A stretch of DNA of 64,000 bases from Ornithodoros turicata (lineage: Eukaryota; Arthropoda; Arachnida; Ixodida; Argasidae): contig NC_088203.1 of assembly GCF_037126465.1 (NCBI RefSeq), positions 108,115,507-108,179,506 on the forward strand. The letters are read 5' to 3'. Below are positions 22,201-31,851 of the stretch, one piece after another. Below the pieces are notes generated by a model. The model did no database searches. It was given only the letters and a program-made list of their open reading frames with translations, and was not told the DNA's origin. The translations under genes were made by a program, and so were the position numbers. Each line of letters begins with the position of its first letter. Positions within the stretch are counted from its first letter, which is position 1.

Positions 22201-25200
22201 GTGTCCCGTTTGGCTGACCTTTTCCTTTTTTCCCTTTGTTCTAATAAATATATCCTTCCTGAATTCCGAAGCGTACACTCTAAAAACAGAACTTCACCTC
22301 ATAGCACGTAGTGCGCCAATCATCGCCACCAATGATAGGGTTATAGCTTCTGAATCGAAGAGAGAGGAAGACGTACGCCTTTTTGTGTCAATTATCATAT
22401 ATCCAAACTGACACAAAAAGGCGTACACCTCCCTCTCTCAGAAGCGATAACCCTATCATTCGTGGCGATGGTTGGCGCAGAGCGTGCTATGCGGTTAAGT
22501 TCAGTTCTTAGAGTGAAGGTCTTGCCCAAGGTTTGCCCATCGGCCTTTATCATGGAGTTTATCCACCAGCTAGCCCGCATCTACGCCATTCAATCTATTC
22601 CACTCAAACTCACGTGTTTTTAGAGGATTTCTACAAAAATGCGACAGCCGAAAATCAGTCGCTGGGCGAAGCATTCCCTGTGAAATTTGCTCAACTGTTG
22701 ACTCCACCTTTATCGAGGCGGAGAGGAACAAGACAGTCTTATTCCGATCGATGTCGCACAGCCCGTCATTATCAGTGGCTGATGATAGACACGTTGATAA
22801 AGGCGAAAGGTGTGATTGTAGCGTGCATTCTTTTCTTCTTGCACAGGAGTAAGGGTATTGGACGAAGCCAACAGTTCCGCAAACGTAGCCCAGAGATTGA
22901 TTTTCGACTGTCAAATTTTTGTCGAAATATTGCGAAAAACCCCGTGATATAAATTGGAATAGTGTGTTATGGCCACTTTAGGTAGAGAAATGCTGCCTTT
23001 ACTTGACAATCTTACGAGTTTAATGATGCGAAGTAGCCTAATTAATGCGAAGTGGTCTGTTGGCCAAAAGGGCGCTCCTCTGTCCCTTTCTCGGGTTCCG
23101 TTCTTCACCATGTGGTCTGTATGAGTGTATTCTAAGTAGTTTTGTATTTATTTAAAGTAAAACCTATTTTTAGGAATGAGCATGCAAGAGTGTTTCCGAA
23201 TGGCCGCCGCTACGAGAGCTGGGTTCGAGGCATTCACGCTCGTTCACAGCGTTTCGAAAGCGGACATTCTGCAGCGCTCGCCACGCGTGGCTGAATTGAT
23301 GAAAGCAAGAACACAACAACATAGATGAATGGATGATGATAATGATGTGGGATGTTTCCCTGCGTTGAGTGCAGGACCCTACCCCGGGCCAAAAAGCGCT
23401 ACTCATCCACGTTAAACTGCTTCTCACAAGTGTTCGGTACCAGCGAGAAATGATAGATACATAATTACAAATATCGCATTCCATATCTTCTGTACGAAAC
23501 CGTACCAGGACCCTCCACGTTGTTGCTATCTTCGGTCATCATTGGCCCCCAGATTTTAGGGAAATTTCTATATTTTTCCTTCGCTGCTTATGGTGCCTTT
23601 TTGACACAAGAGCACGAATGGCGAAACAACCTTGATGACTTGAATCTGTCTAGAGTCCTATAGATGCCTATCTTGGCGTTAGTGCATGTTTTGGTATAAA
23701 CGTCTCTAACTCGCTTCATTCCTCAAAAATTGCTTAAACGACTTTCGGGCAGCAGAAACAAACAAGGCTTGTGCAAGGTGTTGCTTACGAGACCTGGCCG
23801 TTCATTTATTGTTTGAGAGGGCGCTTTTGACAAAAATAACGAGCTTGGGATTGATTTTAGATCCTATCAATATAGCGTCATTTGGATGAAACGGGTGGAG
23901 GATTTCGAATTCTATATACAAGTATCATGGAACGAGTCGTTTATTTTGCTTCCGACAGCCCTTGTTGAAGAAAGATGAATAAAAGTTGACACAAGTAGTC
24001 TTTCATCCACGCCTTTCCGCATTCGTAGAGCCCAAAGCACGAAAAAGATGAATTTGTGATGCCTAGAATTGCGTTTTTCTTTCGTGCTGTTGTCATCACA
24101 GCCGTTTCCGTAGCACCTTGAATATTCTTACCCAAGTATGGCCAAGTGATTTCCTCTCTGGATCTCACTTGATTTTGTTCCTATAGAAAAGGTTCTCATG
24201 GGACACCCGAGCAAATGGTCCGTTCCTACTCCTAGGTACTCAAGTTGGACACGAAGGCAGAGCTGGAGAACGTAGTGGAAATAGTGGAGAAATTTCTGGC
24301 CAGCGTCGGTGTCGGCCGAGAACGAATGGAAATGGAAGTGGACACGTTGCGTCGTGGGGCCGTCACCTTTGAATACCGTCAAAAGCAGTTGGACAAATTC
24401 TTTCGCGTAGTCTTTGCTCAAGTGAGTAACGGAGCCATATTCTCTTTGATTTGCAAGTGGGACAAAAATTGCAGGCATTTGGCATCGAGCATGACCAGAG
24501 GGAGCTTCTGGCATTGGATGCTGTTGAAGCACGTGAAATCGTCCATCTCGAGCTGACGCCATTTGAATTCGCCTCCGCGTTGGCAGTGCACCCCGATTCC
24601 ACCTTCGTGCAGCAGATGTTTGTCTTGGTAGACCGCGATAACAACGGCTATATCTCCTTCAGGGAGTTTCTTGATATGATGATTATTTTTGCGAAAGGTG
24701 CTTAACCCATGTTTTCTCCTAGTGAAACGTTCTTAGAACAATTTTTGTCATCATAAGGTTCTGCGGAGGATAAAATGAAACTCATGTTCGACATGTACGA
24801 CATCGATCATTCCGGGAAGCTGACCAGAGAAGAATTTGCTGGAATGATAAAGTATGCAAAGCGTGTTGTTTGAGATCCGCTAAAAAGATGAGTAAAAACG
24901 ATGCAGGTCACTCTTGGAGTTGGCTAATCAAAGCCTTTCTCAAGAGAAACTCACCGACTTGATCAGCTCCATGTTTCGGGAGGCGGGGCTCTCACAAAAA
25001 CAGACCATTACTCTTCAAGATTTCCAACACCTACTGTCCAGTTATAAAGATCAGTTAGGCTACACCCAGCTCAACCTCGACAGTAAGTATTAGATGGCAC
25101 GAATATCAGTAACGAACAAGTCATTTTCAGTATCCTCGTTCGCCGGAGCGCCCCCTGCCGCTGTGAGTCGTAACAGTGTCGTCTACAAGGCACAGAACAC

Positions 25201-27760
25201 TTTGGTTCGAGCTTACAGGTAAATAGTTTGAAGAAATGAAATGTTCTCGATGATTCATGTGGAATATTTCTTGCTCAGCTACTTCGGGGATCATAAGGGC
25301 CATCAGAAAAGCAGTTATCTCCACGTGGAACTCTTACGGGCCACATACGACCAAAGCACGTTCGAGAAATACATGACTGTGCTCCGCAGAGTTGTGGAAA
25401 ACAACCGTCTTCATATTTTCTGGCTCACGATCTACACACTTGTTCTCATGGGCATCTTCGCCGAGAGAGCATACTGTAAGTTCCTTTGGAGAAAGTGTTA
25501 ATTCCTCTATAGCGAAACATCTCCTTTGTATAGATTACTCGGTGGAGCGGGAACATGGCGGACTTCGCCGAATCGCGGGCTACGGTGTCACCATCACCCG
25601 TGGTGCTGCCAGTGGTCAGATGTTTGCCTACGCCACACTACTGCTTACCATGTGTCGCAACAGTATCACATTCCTACGAGAAACGTTTCTTCACCGCTAC
25701 ATTCCATTTGACTCTTCTATTTCCATGCATCTCTACATCGCCATTTGGGCTGGATTCTTCTCCAGTAAGAAGATTAACGTTTCTCTGTGTAACCTCATCA
25801 CATGAAGGGTGCTTTTTGCAGTCATTCACAGTGTTGGCCATGCCCTCAATTTCTACCACATCTCGACGCAAACAGCGGACGACCTGACTTGTCTCTTCCG
25901 GGAATATTACCACGCGTACGTAACTGCGATGCCAGTGGGATTTGTTGCACCCAGCGATTTCTATTTCACCGCTGCTCTTACTTTATTCACATTTCTCTCA
26001 TTTCAGAACGGATGAATTGCCGAAGTTTCATTATTGGTGCTTTGGTACAATCACAGGTAAGAATCACTTAATGGTGACTTTGACTTTGAGAGGATTTTTT
26101 TTTTTCAGGTCTGACGGGTGTGCTTTTGCTGATGCTTCTGGTAGTGATGTATGTGTTTGCGATACCCTACGCACGAAGACACGTTTTCAATGCCTTCTGG
26201 AACACACACAATTTGTATCCAGCTTTCTACATCCTCATGGTGCTTCACGGTTTAGGCCGCCTCGTGCAGAACCCTATCCTCTACTATTTCTTGCTCGGTC
26301 CTTTGCTTCTCTTTGTCCTCGATCGCCTCGTCTCACTGAGCAGAAAGAAAATCGAGATATCGGTCATGAAGGCTGAACATCTTCCATCAGGTATGATATG
26401 AGAACGCAATGAGTGGCAGGCCGGAGTAGCCTCTATTCAATCCCACAGATGTGACTATGCTGCAACTGAAGCGCCCTCAAAACTTTGAGTACCGAAGCGG
26501 ACAATGGGTTCGAATCGCGTGTCTTGGCCTGAATGGCTCGGAATATCACCCGTTCACATTATCTTCTGCCCCGCACGAGGACAACCTCAGTGTACACGTT
26601 AGAGCTCTGGGCCCCTGGACTATCAACCTGCGCAGAATCTACGACCCAAGTGGTTTGCCAGAGAAGCCCTACCCGAAGGTACTTTTTCCTATATATTATA
26701 TACAGTGGAAGAATAAATAACTTGTATTCCAGATCTACCTTGATGGGCCGTATGGCGGTGGCCATCAGGATTGGTTTCGTTTCCCGGTGTCTGTCCTCGT
26801 CGGGGGAGGCATCGGAGTGACGCCTTTTGCGTCTATCCTGAAGGACATTGCCTACAAAGCATCAACGAACGCCAAACTGTCCTGCAAAAAAGTCTATTTC
26901 ATCTGGATCACACGCACTCAGAAGCAGTTTGAGTGGATGACAGACATCATCAGGGAAGTGGAAGCCAAGGACCAGAAGAATCTGGTCTCCGTTCACATTT
27001 TCATCACACAATTCTACCAGAAGTTTGACTTGAGAACCACTATGTTGGTAAGAAAGCCACTAAAGTTCCGACGACAAAGTTAGCCTCTGAAATTAAAAGT
27101 AACCGCGAGATTTTTCTTTTTTGGTTGTGCAACGATGACCAACCCGGGCTGTCCGTACCCATGGGAGAGAAAATAATACATAATCAATCTTGGCAACGCA
27201 AATATCTTGGTTCTTTCAACAAACTCCAGGGAATTCCTCATACATATTGAAAATCGCGAGGAATTATCTGTCGTCGCTGGTAGACTTGTAGTACTTAATC
27301 AGCAGGACTTTGAAATTTTCAAAAGGTGACAAAAAAATGGAATTTCGTTCGCTTTTGTGCTCAAAATCAAAGGATAATCTCTGAAAAACTACATTTGAAA
27401 TGAAAATTTGGGCACTCCTAACAGGATTTGACGTGAAGCCCCTGCTGAAGCACGCGGCGACCGCGCAAGGGAGCACTAGTTTGAGATTATTTTTCATCTC
27501 TCTTGCAGTACATCTGCGAACGGCACTTCCAGAAGATATCCAACAAGAGTCTCTTCACGGGCCTCAAGGCAGTTACCCACTTCGGGAGGCCTGATGTGAA
27601 GCGCTTTCTCGACTCACTCCAACTGGAACACCCCAATGTGACAAGGGTGGGTGTCTTCAGCTGTGGTCCTCTTCCAATGACCAAGAGCGTCGAGGCTGCA
27701 TGCGAGCAACTCAACAAGAAGGAAGGGCCCATTTTTGACCATCACTTTGAAAACTTCTGA
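10824..27760 (+). CDS. Duox: Dual oxidase (Duox), 27 exons, 5'-partial
   Basis: Membrane NADPH oxidase with an extracellular peroxidase-like domain. It makes H2O2 at epithelial surfaces; in arthropods the family serves gut defence and dityrosine crosslinking of barrier layers. I joined 27 exons by GT-AG sites; every exon-exon phase agrees and the frame stays open to TGA at 27758-27760 (about 1,516 residues). Domain order is peroxidase homology (10824-15766), juxtamembrane and PH-like link (17148-24421), two EF-hands (24475-25082), six-helix ferric reductase (25279-26390), then FAD and NADPH modules (26449-27760). The first recognisable residues match the family about 60-80 residues after its usual start. 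The signal-peptide exon is not found in 9640-10823 and is presumably upstream, beyond the LINEs or the window. Large introns 9, 11 and 14 are transposon-filled; most others are 48-65 nt. An AATAAA follows the stop by 17 nt. Confidence 0.95.
11798..12195 (+). repeat. Tandem duplication of about 200 bp spanning a Duox splice donor
   Basis: Two units, about 11798-12000 and 12000-12195. Both start ATTCATCAGGTATGGAATTT and end TGCTGTCAAGGTAACGGA. Unit 1 contains the last bases and donor of Duox exon 4 (GT at 11807); unit 2 repeats the donor context at 12010. Each unit has inverted ends (CCGTTACCTTGACA against TGTCAAGGTAACGG), so a MITE was probably duplicated with its flank. Confidence 0.85.
13182..13607. 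mobile_element. Inverted-repeat MITE in Duox intron 9
   Basis: Terminal repeats TAATGGCCAATTCGGGTGGT and complement of TAATGGCGAATTCGGGTGGT. The TAA/TTA at the edges would fit a 3-bp target site (PIF/Harbinger-like), but the palindromic edge prevents certainty. Confidence 0.65.
13994..14651. mobile_element. Probable hAT MITE with AAAATACT-rich ends
   Basis: Terminal inverted repeat CAGACTTGTAC with flanking 8-mers GCCAGGAG (13986-13993) and GGCAGGAG (14652-14659), a 7/8 match. The subterminal zones are packed with AAGTATTT/AAATACT words. It lies in Duox intron 9. Confidence 0.7.
15031..15063 (-). mobile_element. Solo MITE end, TA-flanked
   Basis: The complement reads CAAGGTGTCCCACGAAATCA, a terminal repeat of the CAGGGTGT class with TA outside (15064-15065). 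No partner end was found nearby. Confidence 0.45.
15117..15321. mobile_element. Short MITE with CACTCTTAGAAAAAG ends
   Basis: About 205 bp. The left end ACTCTAAGAAAAAAAAAGG is complementary to the right end CCCTTTTTCTAAGAGTGC. It lies 86 nt upstream of Duox exon 10. Confidence 0.55.
15780..15910 (-). repeat. tRNA-derived SINE in Duox intron 11
   Basis: The minus strand has an A-box-like GGTGGTAGCCAAGGTC and a B box GGTTCGAATCC inside a T-arm (GGTTCGAATCCTACC), followed by the SINE body CACAGTTCCCCCTGAAG. It shares the body word with 10605-10660. It begins within about 15 nt of the exon 11 donor. Confidence 0.6.
16179..16204. repeat. (TA)n microsatellite
   Basis: About 13 TA units directly abutting the 16205 MITE; the MITE probably inserted into a TA of this run. 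Confidence 0.9.
16205..17100. mobile_element. 896-bp palindromic MITE in Duox intron 11
   Basis: Ends CAGGGTGTCCCAGCTAACTG and complement, with TA on both sides. The arms are nearly perfect for about 380 bp each (for example GGGCACTCCCTAGGAGGGCA at 16300 and its mirror near 17000), so the element can fold almost completely. There is no transposase. A second family copy begins at 63637. Duox exon 12 starts only 47 nt after it. Confidence 0.9.
17101..18072. other. Duox exon 12 and intron 12; microsatellites only in the intron
   Basis: Outside exon 12 (17148-17357), intron 12 (17358-18072) holds an (ATT)n run at 17514-17535 and a (GAT)n run at about 17619-17638. No other gene is seen. Confidence 0.6.
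17148..25218 (+). CDS. Duox: Duox first TM, cytosolic link and EF-hand exons 12-19
   Basis: Exons: 17148-17357, 18073-18177, 18238-18443, 24236-24421, 24475-24697, 24758-24851, 24907-25082, 25131-25218. Exon 12 ends the ectodomain ([19 protein letters not shown]) and enters a hydrophobic helix that continues into exon 13 (FLLFWLAV), followed by the basic cytosolic RMVAAERK stretch. Exons 14-15 give the PH-like region with [13 protein letters not shown] joined to [14 protein letters not shown]. Two canonical EF-hand loops follow: [12 protein letters not shown] in exon 16 and [12 protein letters not shown] in exon 17. Both keep acidic ligands at positions 1, 3 and 12 and the central Gly, so calcium activation is expected. 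Intron 14 (18444-24235, 5.8 kb) is almost wholly repeats. The intron between exons 13 and 14 (18178-18237, 60 nt) is in frame and stop-free. Confidence 0.92.
18546..18690 (+). mobile_element. Truncated TA-flanked MITE (left end only)
   Basis: CAGGGTGTTCCATCAGAAC after TA, with the A/T-rich body typical of these MITEs. It is cut by the LINE that begins near 18700. Confidence 0.5.
18700..21005 (+). mobile_element. I-clade LINE copy C, degenerate (Duox intron 14)
   Basis: RT pieces [20 protein letters not shown] and [20 protein letters not shown] at 19290-19460, then [11 protein letters not shown] at about 19580. RNase H at 20170-20290 ([26 protein letters not shown]). Terminal knuckle [17 protein letters not shown] at about 20610-20660. 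The 3' UTR ends ATTAAACCC near 21003. It is broken by stops and frameshifts and is same-sense with Duox. Confidence 0.85.
21006..22260 (+). mobile_element. I-clade LINE copy D, 5'-truncated
   Basis: RNase H pieces ([15 protein letters not shown] at about 21426 and [19 protein letters not shown] at about 21550) and a C-terminal knuckle-like [20 protein letters not shown] at 21838-21900. The 3' UTR ends with AATAAATATATCC at about 22241. It lies directly behind LINE C in the same orientation. Confidence 0.75.
22276..22515. mobile_element. 240-bp palindromic MITE
   Basis: Arms CACTCTAAAAACAGAACTTC and complement of CACTCTAAGAACTGAACTTA pair almost to the centre (ACGTACGCCTTTTTGTGTCA against TGACACAAAAAGGCGTACAC). 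It folds as one long hairpin. Confidence 0.8.
22627..22928. mobile_element. Inverted-repeat MITE of about 300 bp
   Basis: The left end ATTTCTACAAAAATGCGACA is complementary to the right end TGTCAAATTTTTGTCGAAAT; the pairing continues into CGAAAATCAGTCGCTGGGC against GCCCAGAGATTGATTTTCG. Confidence 0.65.
22929..24235. other. 3' end of Duox intron 14, no gene
   Basis: A repeat-like block at about 23170-23490 (GATGATGATAATGATGTGGG word, common in tick SINE bodies) and otherwise unremarkable A/T-rich DNA up to the exon 15 acceptor at 24235. Confidence 0.4.
25279..27760 (+). CDS. Duox: Duox NADPH-oxidase core exons 20-27
   Basis: Exons: 25279-25475, 25534-25764, 25822-25915, 26007-26056, 26109-26390, 26449-26678, 26733-27047, 27509-27760. 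Heme-ligand His pairs are visible in [11 protein letters not shown] (helix 3) and in [16 protein letters not shown] (helix 5). The FAD site is [14 protein letters not shown]-binding motifs are [26 protein letters not shown] and [16 protein letters not shown]. The C-terminus FDHHFENF is the usual NOX/DUOX end. For exon 22 the donor at 25916 (GTACGT), not 25920, keeps the frame: the junction then reads [18 protein letters not shown]. No catalytic residue appears lost, so this half looks functional. Confidence 0.95.
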
Positions 27761-27776
27761 ATTGTTGCTTGAAACG

Positions 27777-27782
27777 AATAAA
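27777..27782 (+). promoter_or_regulatory. Duox: Duox poly(A) signal AATAAA
   Basis: Perfect AATAAA 17 nt after the Duox stop. It implies a very short 3' UTR ending before the small ORF at 27844. Confidence 0.6.
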
Positions 27783-27843
27783 CGACATTATTGTTGAGGA
27801 ATCTAGCGCCATCGACATTAACATCAGCTATGGAAGAACAGAT

Positions 27844-28287
27844 ATGGGGAAGCGTGTGTCTAGCAGCTTACTGACTAGCAAGAGAGGGCGGATGGTGAAT
27901 GGCTTTATTCTCGTGTTCACCTCTGTGACAGCGGCAGTCAGCGGTTACATGTACGTTATGAAGACGTTCGATATTTACGGGTCGACGTCATCCGCTCTCA
28001 TATCTACAACGCCACATCGTACCGTAGGAATTGTTCACAACAAGACGACTCACTCCGTAATAACGCTTGCTACGAAGCCGAAACTGTCCAAGCTCAAATA
28101 CTGGACCAAAAGACGGACTTCTAGAAAGACAACCACATATAGCAGTACTGCCTGGACACTACCATCTACAAAGAGAGTTGAGACGTCTACGCGGAATCCT
28201 TTGATATTTACTTTGAAAAGCGTCGAAGAGATCGCCAAGGTATTGGTGAAAAATGCTAACAGCGATGCCAACTGTACCGGGTGTTGA
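27844..28287 (+). CDS. Uncharacterised small membrane protein, Ser/Thr-rich
   Basis: I do not recognise this protein. The open frame runs 27769-28287; the first ATG is 27844, giving 147 residues. Residues 1-16 are polar and basic (MGKRVSSSLLTSKRGR), then comes one hydrophobic helix of about 22 residues (NGFILVFTSVTAAVSGYMYV), then a Ser/Thr/Lys-rich tail with N-glycosylation sequons (NKT, NCT), ending ANCTGC. This suggests a single-pass type II membrane protein. A perfect AATAAA lies 53 nt after the stop, and the coding text differs in character from the surrounding LINEs, which favours a real gene. The N-terminal plan (short cytosolic tail, anchor, then Cys) resembles the first exon of an M13/neprilysin-like protease, but no catalytic domain follows, so that is only a guess. 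It starts 84 nt after the Duox stop. Confidence 0.4.
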   Translation: MGKRVSSSLLTSKRGRMVNGFILVFTSVTAAVSGYMYVMKTFDIYGSTSSALISTTPHRTVGIVHNKTTHSVITLATKPKLSKLKYWTKRRTSRKTTTYSSTAWTLPSTKRVETSTRNPLIFTLKSVEEIAKVLVKNANSDANCTGC

Positions 28288-28339
28288 CTGTCTCATTCAC
28301 CAGTACAGTTGCAAAAAGCATACGTGCTAATAAGCGACG

Positions 28340-28345
28340 AATAAA
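28340..28345 (+). promoter_or_regulatory. Poly(A) signal AATAAA after small ORF
   Basis: AATAAA 53 nt downstream of the 28287 stop, correctly placed for the small membrane-protein ORF. Confidence 0.4.
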
Positions 28346-28604
28346 TGCCCACGGAGTCCAAACGGCATCCTTTTGGATACCGAAAGAGATCTTACGGCAG
28401 CTCACGATCACTTGGAGATGTTTCAGTCACTGATAAGACGTGTTGTTGCTAGCTGTTCGTTTTGTAGTTTGCAGTTTATTGCTTACAACGTTATCAACGT
28501 CTCATTTTGAGTTGTATTCGACTGCTACGTGTCAAAATTTAATCCGGCAATGCGTCGTAGCACATGGCAATAACCACTGCGCTATGAAATTTGGCGCTAG
28601 CTAG

Positions 28605-30010
28605 CATAAGCGTACGATGCTGTGGACCACGAAATTATGTTCAGAAAACTACAACGGATAGGATTTGTACTGGAAGACCAAGTGCTCGAAATGCTTTACG
28701 AAGAATCGGAGACAGCCTATACCAACTAGGAAAATACAAACCAAATCCAGCCCAGGTCAAGTTCGGCTCCAACATTGTTTAACATCTACGTAAACAACCT
28801 GCTACTAAGGCTACAGCATGAAGCAAACGGAATCAGCTTGAAAAAATTAACAATTGATGGCCGCCAAGTGGAAACCAGCGTGACATAGCTGGCAGATGTT
28901 ATCGTACTAATAACCCCATCAGAAGAATGTCTCCAATATATGCACTGAGAAAGCTTGAAAAGATGGATTTAAATTCAATACAACAAAAACTCTTTGGATG
29001 ACAATGAACAAGGGAGACCTAAAGGGTGCAAAATTCACGATACAAGGACAACACACAGCTCCAACAGAAGAATGCAATTATCTGGGAATAACCATCACTA
29101 TCGAGGGGCACCCGTTAGAGAACCACGAACAAAACTGATTAAATGGCCACATTTGGAACCTTGCGTATAATCCTTACAGCCTGGGAAGAATGCTTTGGAA
29201 AACGACAACAGTACCGCCAATGACGCGATCGTTTTCTCTCCACCAGCGTGAACTCGGCAAATAGTGGTTACTAGGTGGTAATTTCGTAACTCCAAACATG
29301 GGAGAAATGGGATGCTCTTCATTTTCGACCAGAGACGCCGCAGAGCTAAGATCCATTATCTGGGACATCGACTACAAAGAGGACCTTCCACCACATCAGA
29401 TTCTGCGGACTGAAATCGGTGTGGATAAACAAAATTAACCAATACGACAGGAGATACAGTAGGGGAGAAAAACGACATGCAGACAGCACCAAAGCGATAA
29501 ACGCTGGACAAAAATTACAACAAAAGAAATAAACAAAGTCGAAATTGATGACTGGAGGAAAAACACAGGGAAAAAGCACAGTCTCAAGATTCACAAGCCG
29601 AAACCGCGAACCTGTACAGAATACAGAGGAGATAGGGGAAGTACCCTACTCTTCCAGGCAAGAACAGGATGCCTACTAACGAACACCAGAAGAAAAGAAT
29701 TGTTTGGAGAGGACATCGACCCTACCTGCCTACTCTGTGGTTAAGCACTACGTCATCCAGGTATGCGACAAACTGCAAGAGGGCGCATCTTTGACCAATA
29801 TAAAGAAGACGAGAAACACAGAACAATACTTTTTTTTTTTCAGATAATACTTACTTTACAAAAGATATTATGGCGATGCTGTTTCGCGAAAACAAAACCG
29901 AAAGTGAGAGTGCCCTCCTAACGCGAATACAGCGCCGTCTAACACATTGGAAAAAACTGAAGAAATCTGACAATGAAAAAATGGCTAGGAAGCAAGCGAG
30001 CTGGTGAAGA
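28605..30010 (+). mobile_element. LINE copy E, degenerate RT to C-terminus
   Basis: RT text AYDAVDHEIMFRKLQRIGF at about 28612, then PTLFNIYVNNLLLRLQHEA, LADVIVLI in place of the xxDD box, and a terminal TRTGCLLTNTRRKELFG with CLLCG at about 29650-29745. Multiple stops; 5' truncated. It ends next to the hairpin at 30013. Confidence 0.75.
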
Positions 30011-30012
30011 TG

Positions 30013-30100
30013 ATGCATAATGTAAAACCCCGAGACTAGGGAACTTGGCGTTGTGTCTGTCCCTTCGTGTTCCCTAGTCTCGGAGTTTTACATTATGCAT
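30013..30100. repeat. Hairpin insert: 32-nt arms, 24-nt loop
   Basis: Arms 30013-30044 and 30069-30100 pair with one mismatch. Direct repeats GAAGAAATCTGACAA (about 29958) and GAAGAAATCTGCCAA (30101) resemble a target duplication. The loop and right arm contain GTCTGTCCCTTCGTGTTCCC, also seen in altered form at 56.98 kb. Confidence 0.75.
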
Positions 30101-30256
30101 GAAGAAATCTGCCAAGAAGACCGAGTGGAAACCCCAGAAGGATGAACATGTGTGCCCTATGTGAAAAGGGATTAGTTGTAACTATGGAGGAACCATGAGT
30201 GTAACTATCATAGAGAGGAAGACTCTAGAGAACGCGCGCCGTCAATGGGATTCTAC

Positions 30257-30728
30257 AGCCTAGTTCTCACATACGACAACGGCGCACGGCAACGGCGAAC
30301 GGCACGGCAAATTGTGTCGTTCCGACGCCGTAATGGCGCCGTTCTGGCCGCCGTCTCACGGCAAAAGGAAGTTGAGCCATGCTCAACTTCTGCCGTGCCG
30401 TGGTCCCGCCCACATCACATTCAACCAATGAACGGCCCGCACCAATGAAGATGGCGGCTTCTCAGCTTGATGCCGAGAAATTAATTGAACTTGTGAGAAG
30501 GTTTCCTTATTTGTATGATTTGTCGCATTCTGATTTTAAGGATACACAGAGAACACGTGCAAAGAGAACACGTGGAAATCCATTTTTGCTCGCCGCGGCT
30601 CGTGATGTTCGACATCACGTGAACACGGCAGCACGGCGAGGTGGAGCGACGGCGACACGCACGGCGGAGGCAACGGCACGTCACCGTTGCTGTTGCCGTG
30701 CGCCGTTGTCGTATGTGAGAACTAGGCT
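30257..30728. mobile_element. Harbinger-type MITE with a MADF-like coding piece
   Basis: Perfect ends AGCCTAGTTCTCACATACGA with 3-bp TAC target duplication (30254-30256 and 30729-30731), as in PIF/Harbinger. GC-rich arms follow. Inside, from the ATG at about 30448, the frame MAASQLDAEKLIELVRRFPY continuing LYDLSHSDFKDTQRTR matches the start of a MADF/Myb-like domain, the partner protein of Harbinger transposases. So this is an internal-deletion derivative of an autonomous element. Confidence 0.82.
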
Positions 30729-30839
30729 TACTATTCCCGAGCGTGACCGCCCAGCCATGATGATGATGATGATGATCTTGTTGGCTGTGCCCTTTGTAAA
30801 GGGTGGTCACGGCAGTGAGCTCTGCGTGTCCTAGCCAGT

Positions 30840-31850
30840 TTAAAGTACCTTATATGCTTGGTCCCCTTCTTTTCCTAATTTATATTAACGACATGCCTAA
30901 CAGCATAACGTCATCTATCCACTTATTGGCTGACGACTGCGTCATCTTTCGGGAAATATCTGACACTTCTGACACCATCCTCCTACAGTCCGACCTTAAC
31001 AGCGTTTCCGATTGGTACAGCAAATGGCTGATGGTTCTGAACACTAATAAATGCAAAGTCATGCGAATCTCACGTACTAATTCAACTCCGCATAAGTATA
31101 TACTAAACAACGCAACCTTATCAACTGTTCAATCTTATAAGTACCTCGGTGTGCATATAACCTCTGACCTTAGTTGGAGGTGCCATGTGGACTACGTCAC
31201 TCGTAAGTCTTACCGTTCACTAGGTTATTTGCGGCGTAATTTCTCAAAGGCCCCTGCCAATATTAAGCTAACTATGTACAAGACTTTAATTCGTCCGAAA
31301 CTGGAATACGCATCAGCCATTTGGGATCCTAGTTCATCCACACTAACCTCTGCCATTGAAATGATACAAAACCATTCGACACGTTTTATACTATCAAACT
31401 ACCATCGCACTAGCAGTATCACATCAATGAAAGAATCTCTGGGTTTGCCGCCACTTCAGATACGCAGAAAAATATCTCGGCTTTGTCTCTTTCATAAAAT
31501 TTATGAGCACACCGAATTGAGTACACAATTTATCACTCGCCCCTTTTACATCTCGTCCCGGAATGATGATTGTTGCAAAGTTCCCATTCCTTCATGTAAC
31601 ACTAATTCTTACTTTCATTCTTTCTTCCCGCATACGGCAACTGAGTGGAACCACCTTCCACGTAACATAGTTCAGATAACTAACCCAGATTCATTTCGTA
31701 AAGCAGTCTCTCAGCTCCTGTTGTTATAATATTTTCTTTGTTATAGTATTGTTATTTCCTACTATTTCTTATATGTGTATTTCGTGTATTATTTTGCCTC
31801 ACTCCCCTCTGTAATGCAATTGCACTTGAGGGTAATAAAATGAAATGAAA
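30840..31850 (+). mobile_element. CR1/L2-like LINE copy F, intact C-terminal RT frame
   Basis: Open frame to 31729. It starts within the RT at MLGPLLFLIYINDM, has the xADD box (LLADDCVIFREIS), then KYLGVHITSDLSW and YKTLIRPKLEYASAIWDP, and runs without a stop to SFRKAVSQLLLL. The 3' end is a short (TGAAA)n-like tail (AATAAAATGAAATGAAAT, about 31834-31851). The 5' end is truncated. The undamaged frame suggests recent insertion. Confidence 0.88.
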
Positions 31851-31851
31851 T

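Noticed and set aside
23170..23484. Coding exon in Duox intron 14 (text like [20 protein letters not shown])
   Set aside because: The exon 14 to exon 15 join is already complete by homology (EYDL-VLKL), and the block carries SINE-type words.
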